Shown in pieces: positions 7,268 to 10,787 of a DNA stretch of 10,787 nucleotides. Numbering within the stretch: the stretch's first letter is position 1; each line of letters begins with the position of its first letter. A program made the translations under genes and the position numbers. The DNA lies in contig CAYHPY010000118.1 of the NCBI GenBank assembly GCA_964358485.1, positions 1 through 10,787 of the forward strand, written 5' to 3'. This DNA is from CAYHPY01 sp964358485. GTDB taxonomy: Bacteria > Elusimicrobiota > Elusimicrobia > UBA1565 > UBA9628. The notes below the pieces were generated by a model. That model saw only the letters and a list, made by a program, of their open reading frames with translations. It was not told the DNA's origin and searched no databases.

Positions 7268-8098
7268 ATGGAAAACATTCACGGACACGAGCATCCGCAG
7301 CTTGAGGACGCGCGGTTCTCCGAGCGGGTCGTCGCTTTCTCGATCGACCTCCTGCTCTTTATCGCGCTGTTCGTTCTGACCATCCGGCTGTTCTTTCCGG
7401 GTGAGGCCCTGGCGACCCATTCCAAGGGCATGAGTTGGGCCTGGCTCTCGATCGGGTTCTTCATGCTCTACCAGGCCTATTTCTCCTGCGAGGGGCGGAC
7501 CTCCCTGGGCAAGAGCCTCTTGGGCCTGAAGGTCGTGGGCTTGGACGGAGAGCCCTTGGGGGCGGTCGCGGCGATGGCGCGCTCGACGCTCTACCTGCTG
7601 AGCGCCATGCTCAACCTGGGCTTCATTTGGGCCTTGTTCGACTCCCACAAGCGGACCTGGCACGACCTGATCGTGGGCAGTCGGGTGGTCCTGGCGCGGC
7701 CCCGAAGCGAGGATCTGCGGATGCTGACCCTGGCCGGGGCCTGGTGCGCGGTCTTCGCCCTGGGAGTGGTCTACACCTGGGAACTGGCCTTGGCGGCCCC
7801 GTACTACCGGGCCGTGGCCGTGGCCAACGCCCAGATCGGATTGGACGAGGTCGGGCGCCTGCAGGACATCCACAAAGAGCTTCACGGGTCCTACACGACC
7901 AGCCTGGTGCGCTTGGCCAATATCTCCGGCCAGCCCGATCTGTTCATGAAGAACATGCACGGCCTGTTCGACACGAGGGCGGGGGGGCTTTCCATGCAGG
8001 TGACTCCCCAGTCCTACGTCATCGTGGGCCAGGCGCGGGATCGCAAGCACACCCGCTTGGCGCTGGCGGGCCCTAGGCCCTCAGGCGCCGGGCGCTAG
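7268..8098 (+). CDS. RDD-family membrane protein with C-terminal pilin-like domain
   Basis: A 276-aa membrane protein. The N-terminal part has the RDD pattern: ARFSERVVAFSIDLLLF opens the first membrane helix, followed by the helix MSWAWLSIGFFMLYQAY. The conserved GRTSLGKSLLGLKVV loop and a third hydrophobic region (about 97-122) come next, then FDSHKRTWHDLIVGSRVV. The function of RDD proteins is mostly unknown; some are linked to ion transport. A further hydrophobic segment (about 155-176) leads to about 100 soluble residues that begin YYRAVAVANAQIGLDEVGRL and contain KELHGSYTTSLVRLA. That is the layout of the first helix of type IV pilin-like proteins (an APYY-type exit from the membrane, then an amphipathic helix and GSYT). 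The fusion reading is an inference. GGAGGA at 7255-7260 sets the start. It is probably co-transcribed with the upstream secreted protein. Confidence 0.85.
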   Translation: MENIHGHEHPQLEDARFSERVVAFSIDLLLFIALFVLTIRLFFPGEALATHSKGMSWAWLSIGFFMLYQAYFSCEGRTSLGKSLLGLKVVGLDGEPLGAVAAMARSTLYLLSAMLNLGFIWALFDSHKRTWHDLIVGSRVVLARPRSEDLRMLTLAGAWCAVFALGVVYTWELALAAPYYRAVAVANAQIGLDEVGRLQDIHKELHGSYTTSLVRLANISGQPDLFMKNMHGLFDTRAGGLSMQVTPQSYVIVGQARDRKHTRLALAGPRPSGAGR

Positions 8099-8122
8099 CA
8101 GACTTCGAGGGGCGAAGAGCAA

Positions 8123-8170
8123 GCGAGGCCGGGATTCCTTTGGGAATCCCGGCCTCGCCCTCTATATTTT
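8123..8170 (+). terminator. Strong intrinsic terminator between convergent genes
   Basis: A perfect 16-bp stem (8123-8138 with 8143-8158) with a TTTG loop; the 5' arm is GCGAGGCCGGGATTCC. It is followed by CCTCTATATTTT on the + strand, so it should end transcription from the RDD gene. The opposite strand has only a weak T-rich run after it (TTGCTCTT), but the stem may also stop transcripts coming from rplA. Confidence 0.9.
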
Positions 8171-8185
8171 CCCGTTGTTAGTTGT

Positions 8186-8215
8186 TAGTTCCGTTCCCAA
8201 AATTCCGTTTTATTA
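8186..8215 (+). repeat. Dispersed repeat, copy B (ends on the rplA stop codon)
   Basis: The copy starts TAGTTCCGTTCCCAAAA and continues TTCCGTTTTATTA. The two TTCCG units are 14 nt apart. Its last three bases are the complement of the rplA stop codon. It lies 15 nt after the T-run of the terminator hairpin and is preceded by a short GTTGTTA tandem duplication (8174-8189). The layout matches copies A and C. Confidence 0.65.
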
Positions 8216-8896
8216 GAATTTTTGCGACGGATCCAGCTTGACCCCGGGCCCCATCGTGGAGGACAGGGTCACGCTCTGCATGTAGACGCCCTTGGAGGCC
8301 GACGGCTTGGCCTTGAGCAGGGCTTCCAGGACCGTGCGGGCGTTGTCGGCCAGCTTCTTGGTCTCGAAGGACGCCTTGCCGACGGGGACGTGGATGATGC
8401 CGTACTCGTCCACCTTGTACTCCACCCGCCCCGCCTTGAGCTCCTTGACGGTCTTGGCGATGTCCATGGTGACGGTGCCGCTCTTGGGGTTGGGCATGAG
8501 GCCCTTGGGGCCGAGCACCTTGCCGAGCTTGGCGAGGTCCTTCATCATGTCGGGCGTGGCCACGAGCACCTCGAAGTCGAGCATCCCCTTGGAGATCTGA
8601 TCGATGAGGTCCTCCGCGCCGACGATATCGGCGCCGGCGGCCTGGGCGTCGCGCTGCTTGTCGCCCCTGGTGACGACCGCGACCTTCTTGGACTTGCCGA
8701 TGCCGTGGGGGAGGTTGACGGTGCCGCGGACCTGCTGATCGGACTGCTTCGGGTCCACGCCGAGCTTCACGTGCAGTTCGACGGTCTCGTCGAACTTGGC
8801 GGTCGCGCACTTCTTGACGAGGGCGGCGGCCTCCTCCAACAGATAGAGCTTTTCCTGATCCACGGCCTTATCGAGAGCGGCGAGTCTTTTTCCCAT
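8213..8896 (-). CDS. rplA: 50S ribosomal protein L1
   Basis: L1 binds 23S rRNA at the mobile L1 stalk, which helps release deacylated tRNA from the E site; in many bacteria it also represses its own operon. The 227-aa length is typical. Family motifs include GTVNLPHGIGKSKKVAV, ADIVGAEDLIDQI and ATPDMMKDLAKLGKVLGPKG followed by LMPNPKSGTVT. The C-terminal region has KASFETKKLADN and PSASKGVYMQSVTLSSTMGPG. The start ATG has AGGAG six bases upstream, and the gene starts 20 nt after the rplK stop. It is the last gene of this - strand cluster: the usual rplJ-rplL-rpoBC genes do not follow, and a terminator and a convergent gene are found instead. Confidence 0.98.
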   Translation of the reverse strand: MGKRLAALDKAVDQEKLYLLEEAAALVKKCATAKFDETVELHVKLGVDPKQSDQQVRGTVNLPHGIGKSKKVAVVTRGDKQRDAQAAGADIVGAEDLIDQISKGMLDFEVLVATPDMMKDLAKLGKVLGPKGLMPNPKSGTVTMDIAKTVKELKAGRVEYKVDEYGIIHVPVGKASFETKKLADNARTVLEALLKAKPSASKGVYMQSVTLSSTMGPGVKLDPSQKF

Positions 8897-8916
8897 GGGG
8901 GTTCTCCTGTTCGGCT

Positions 8917-9345
8917 TCAGCCGGTGATTTCGATGCCCATGGAGCGCGCGGTTCCCTTGACCATGGCCACGGCGGCGGCGAGATCGAGCGTGTTGAGGTC
9001 CGGCATCTTCTGCTTGGCGATCTCTTCCGCCTGTTTGAGGGTGATCTTGCCGACCTTGTTGCGGTTCGGCTCGCCCGACGCCTTCGCCAGGCCCGCGGCG
9101 CGCTTGAGCAAAGAGGCCACGGGGGGCATCTTGGTGATGAAGGTGAAGGACCGGTCCTCATAGACGGTGATGACCACCGGAATGGTCATGCCGGCCTCTG
9201 CGGACTTGGTCCGTTCATTGAACTGTTTGCAGAAATCCATGATGTTGACGCCGTGTTGGCCCAGCGCGGGGCCGACGGGCGGGGCGGGGTTTGCCGCGCC
9301 GGCGGGGATTTGCAGCTTGATCTGTGTCTTTACCTTCTTTGCCAT
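8917..9345 (-). CDS. rplK: 50S ribosomal protein L11
   Basis: L11 forms the base of the GTPase-associated centre with 23S rRNA and is needed for factor binding and the RelA response. The 142-aa product matches the family length. It opens with MAKKVKTQIKLQIPAGAAN and the conserved PAPPVGPALGQHGVNIMDFC. Its C-terminal rRNA-binding domain ends with LNTLDLAAAVAMVKGTARSM followed by GIEITG. The open frame continues upstream of this start, but the ATG at 9345 is chosen because it has GGAGGA (9351-9356) five bases away and gives the exact family N-terminus. The start overlaps the end of the 108-aa membrane protein gene by 16 nt, so that gene carries the rplK ribosome binding site. Confidence 0.98.
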   Translation of the reverse strand: MAKKVKTQIKLQIPAGAANPAPPVGPALGQHGVNIMDFCKQFNERTKSAEAGMTIPVVITVYEDRSFTFITKMPPVASLLKRAAGLAKASGEPNRNKVGKITLKQAEEIAKQKMPDLNTLDLAAAVAMVKGTARSMGIEITG

Positions 9346-9656
9346 GACGATCCTCCACGAAGAGCTTTGAAAGCGGTTGATGCGGCCAGGGCCAGGACGA
9401 AGGCCTTCCAAAACGGAATGGCGTCGGCGCCGAAGACCCAGCGGGTGAACTCGGCGGAAAACAGCGCCGGCCACGCCGCGGTGAGCAGGGCCGCCGAGGC
9501 CAGGGGGAGGGCGACCAACGAGGCCAGGCCCACGGCGACGGCCGCCAGCATGGTCGCGCACGCCAAAAACAGCCCCAGGAGCCCCAGGGGGCGCAGGGTC
9601 CGCCGCGGGGCCGACCAGCCGTCCCGGAGGACGACGGCCTCCAGCGCCGCGGGCAT
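9330..9656 (-). CDS. Small membrane protein of unknown function between nusG and rplK (108 aa)
   Basis: This gene is easily missed because its frame stays open upstream through nusG. The ATG at 9656 overlaps the nusG stop as TGATG. It has GGTGGAG (9665-9671) eight bases upstream, so it is likely coupled to nusG translation. The stop lies 16 nt inside rplK. Codons use G or C at almost every third position, like the neighbours, except near the end where the sequence also holds the rplK ribosome binding site. The protein starts MPAALEAVVLRDGWSAPRRT. It has a long hydrophobic region (about 24-67, enough for two membrane helices), an acidic/aromatic linker (SAEFTRWVFGAD) and a third hydrophobic stretch (about 79-97). 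It ends with a basic tail. No family was recognised. Confidence 0.75.
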   Translation of the reverse strand: MPAALEAVVLRDGWSAPRRTLRPLGLLGLFLACATMLAAVAVGLASLVALPLASAALLTAAWPALFSAEFTRWVFGADAIPFWKAFVLALAASTAFKALRGGSSWQRR

Positions 9657-10183
9657 CAGAGCTTCTCCACCTGCAGGAAGTCCAGCTCCACGGGGGTGGG
9701 CCGGCCGAAGATGGTGACCATGGCCTTGATCTTGGCCTTGGCCTCGTTGACTTCCTCGACGATGCCGACGAAGTGGCGGAAGGGCCCTTCGATGATCCGG
9801 ACGTTCTCGCCCTTCTCGAACTGGACGGCCGGCCGGGGCTTGCCGCCCTCGGTGGCGGTGGTCAGCTCCATGATGGCCTTGATTTCCTCCTCGGGGAGGG
9901 GGGCGGGGGTGGGCTCGCCCAAAAAGCCGCTGACGCCGGAGATGCCCTTGACGGCCCAATAGGTCTGCTCATCGACGGTCATGTCGAGCAGGATGTAGCC
10001 GGGGAAGAACTTTCTCTTGGAGATGCGCTTCTTGTTCTTCTTGACCTCGACGACGTCCTCGGTGGGGATCAGGACGGAGAAGATCTTTTCCTCCAGCTTG
10101 TCCGTTTGGACCTTGGTCTGGAGTTCGGTCCGGATTTTGTCTTCGTAACCGGGCTTGGTGTGAACGACGTACCATCCGCGCAT
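9656..10183 (-). CDS. nusG: Transcription termination/antitermination factor NusG
   Basis: NusG binds RNA polymerase and modulates pausing, Rho-dependent termination and coupling to the ribosome. The 175-aa protein has the NGN domain, starting MRGWYVVHTKPGYEDKIRTE and including KRKFFPGYILLDM and the region VKGISGVSGFLGEPTPAPLP. The C-terminal KOW domain follows (VQFEKGENVRIIEGPFRHFV then GIVEEVNEAKAKIKAMVTIF). Length and domain order are standard. It starts 7 nt after secE; GGGGAG at the end of secE is a plausible, rather distant ribosome binding site. Its stop codon overlaps the start of the small membrane protein gene. Confidence 0.98.
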   Translation of the reverse strand: MRGWYVVHTKPGYEDKIRTELQTKVQTDKLEEKIFSVLIPTEDVVEVKKNKKRISKRKFFPGYILLDMTVDEQTYWAVKGISGVSGFLGEPTPAPLPEEEIKAIMELTTATEGGKPRPAVQFEKGENVRIIEGPFRHFVGIVEEVNEAKAKIKAMVTIFGRPTPVELDFLQVEKL

Positions 10184-10190
10184 GATTGGT

Positions 10191-10376
10191 CTATCTCCCC
10201 AGAAGCGCGCCGAGCACGATCGAGAGCAGGAAATCGATCGTAGAAACGTAGGCGGCGATCAGCGAAACCAGGATGATGACGGCGATCGTCGACCCGGTGG
10301 CCTCCTGGCGGGTGAGCCAGGTGGCTTTTCGGAGCTCGCTGTAAGCTTCTTGTATGAACTGCGTTGCCGCTTGCAT
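10191..10376 (-). CDS. secE: Preprotein translocase subunit SecE
   Basis: SecE is the small clamp subunit that holds the SecYEG channel together in the inner membrane. The 61-aa protein is of the short, single-helix type found in most bacteria. It has an amphipathic N-terminal helix with FIQEAYSELRKATWLTRQEA, where the conserved ELRKxxWPT-like pattern reads ELRKATWLT, then one membrane helix (about 29-57). The start ATG has AGAGGA eight bases upstream. It lies between tRNA-Trp and nusG, the classic order. Its partner SecA is encoded at the other end of this window in a separate operon. Confidence 0.96.
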   Translation of the reverse strand: MQAATQFIQEAYSELRKATWLTRQEATGSTIAVIILVSLIAAYVSTIDFLLSIVLGALLGR

Positions 10377-10401
10377 TAAATTGATCCTCTCAAACCGCCG
10401 G

Positions 10402-10474
10402 CGGGGGCGCCAGGACTTGAACCTGGAGTCCGGGTTTTGGAGACCCGTGGTTTAGCCAATTAACCGACACCCCC
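10402..10474 (-). tRNA. tRNA-Trp (anticodon CCA)
   Basis: A 73-nt cloverleaf on the - strand. The acceptor is GGGGGTG with CGCCCCC (one T-G pair) and discriminator G. The D arm is GGTT/AACC with a nine-base loop containing GG. The anticodon stem is CGGGT/ACCCG with loop CTCCAAA, so the anticodon is CCA for tryptophan. The variable loop has four bases, and the T arm is CCAGG/CCTGG with loop TTCAAGT. The 3' CCA is not encoded (CCG follows). Its position before secE in a tuf-rpmG-trnW-secE-nusG order is well known. Confidence 0.97.
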
Positions 10475-10479
10475 CACCC

Positions 10480-10518
10480 GCGGCCGGGCTTGCCCGGCCG
10501 CCCTCAATTCTTTTTTTT
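10480..10518 (+). other. GC hairpin with T-run, upstream of tRNA-Trp
   Basis: GCGGCCGGGC (10480-10489) and GCCCGGCCGC (10492-10501) form a 10-bp perfect palindrome with a 2-nt spacer. On the + strand it is followed by CCTCAATTC and eight T (10511-10518), so it looks like a terminator in that direction. No + strand gene lies upstream in the window, however. On the coding (-) strand it sits 5 nt before the tRNA region and has no T-run after it; there it may mark a processing site. It is the left part of the third composite repeat. Confidence 0.55.
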
Positions 10519-10520
10519 CG

Positions 10521-10555
10521 TAGTTCCGTCCCCAAATTTCCGTTGCCGTTTATCA
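10521..10555 (+). repeat. Dispersed repeat, copy C (between rpmG and tRNA-Trp)
   Basis: The copy starts TAGTTCCGTCCCCAAAT and continues TTCCGTTGCCGTTTATCA. The TTCCG units are 14 nt apart. It shares the start with copy B and the end with copy A. It lies 7 nt beyond the 3' end of rpmG and is in the same orientation on the window as A and B. Confidence 0.65.
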
Positions 10556-10562
10556 GGGGCCG

Positions 10563-10715
10563 TTACTTGACTTCCTTATGCGTCGTCTGCTTGCGGCAAC
10601 ACCGGCAGAACTTCTTGAACTCCAGCTTGAAATCCTTCTTCTTTCCCCGCTGGTAGGAGTAGTTCTTGTTCTTGCAGTCGACGCAGCCCATCGTCAGGAC
10701 GATTCTGTCTCCCAC
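10563..10715 (-). CDS. rpmG: 50S ribosomal protein L33
   Basis: L33 is a small zinc-ribbon protein near the ribosomal E site. The four-cysteine form is seen: CVDC and CRCC, with FKKFCRCCRKQTTHKEVK matching the conserved C-terminus. A GTG start at 10715 gives 50 aa (MGDRIVLTMGCVDCKNKNYS at the N-terminus) and matches the usual L33 length and first strand. A later ATG at 10691 would give only 42 aa and remove that strand. The GTG lies 4 nt after the tuf stop with no good Shine-Dalgarno, so translation is probably coupled to tuf. The gene is certain; the start is likely but not proven. Confidence 0.92.
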   Translation of the reverse strand: MGDRIVLTMGCVDCKNKNYSYQRGKKKDFKLEFKKFCRCCRKQTTHKEVK

Positions 10716-10719
10716 GGGC

Positions 10720-10787
10720 TTAGTCCAAGATCTCGCTGACGACGCCGGCGCCCACGGTGTGGCCGCCCTCGCGAACGGCGAACCGCA
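10720..10787 (-). CDS. tuf: Elongation factor Tu, C-terminal end (5' part outside window)
   Basis: EF-Tu delivers aminoacyl-tRNA to the ribosome. Only the last 22 codons plus the stop-adjacent bases are in the window. They read RFAVREGGHTVGAGVVSEIL and a final D, which is the typical end of domain 3. It is the first gene seen of the - strand cluster, and its promoter lies outside the window. Confidence 0.96.
   Translation of the reverse strand, partial: RFAVREGGHTVGAGVVSEILD

Noticed and set aside
8222..9163. Open frame (313 aa) on the + strand across rplA and rplK
   Set aside because: It is antisense to two certain ribosomal protein genes and has a shadow-type composition.
10475..10562. 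A promoter for tRNA-Trp-secE-nusG in the gap after rpmG
   Set aside because: No convincing -35/-10 pair was found on the - strand; co-transcription with tuf is the simpler reading.

Overview
The window comes from a GC-rich diderm bacterium. It carries an apolipoprotein N-acyltransferase (Lnt) and a secreted protein with a signal peptide, and third codon positions are mostly G or C. No gene here fixes the phylum. An uncultured lineage such as Elusimicrobiota would fit, but that is an impression and not shown by the sequence.

Left block, + strand, 1-4806: the C-terminal half of secA (cut by the window edge), then lnt, a histone-deacetylase-family hydrolase and prfB (release factor 2). The first three overlap or touch (8-nt and 4-nt overlaps) and prfB follows after 24 nt, so this looks like one operon. 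It combines protein export, lipoprotein maturation, translation termination and a deacetylase.

Middle block, + strand, 4807-8098: a near-consensus sigma70-type promoter, then a leader of about 100 nt with mutually exclusive stems. One of these is a terminator-like hairpin placed directly before the ribosome binding site. Next come a 767-aa secreted protein of unknown function and an RDD-family membrane protein with an extra C-terminal domain that looks pilin-like. A perfect 16-bp terminator hairpin closes the block.

Right block, - strand, 8213-10787: read in the direction of transcription, the end of tuf, rpmG, tRNA-Trp(CCA), secE, nusG, a previously easy-to-miss 108-aa membrane protein, rplK and rplA. 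This is the classic tuf-secE-nusG-rplKA translation/secretion cluster. It differs in two ways: a small membrane protein gene sits between nusG and rplK, and the cluster stops after rplA, where rplJL-rpoBC would usually follow.

Three places (1214-1288, 8123-8215, 10480-10555) share one composite layout: a GC-rich hairpin, then CCCTC, a T-rich stretch, and a conserved element of about 30-35 bp with two TTCCG units 14-15 nt apart. This looks like a dispersed repeat family. One copy is read through as the N-terminus of Lnt. The repeat family, the attenuator-like leader and the extra gene inside the nusG-rplK junction are the most interesting observations. There is no stretch over 300 bases without a gene.
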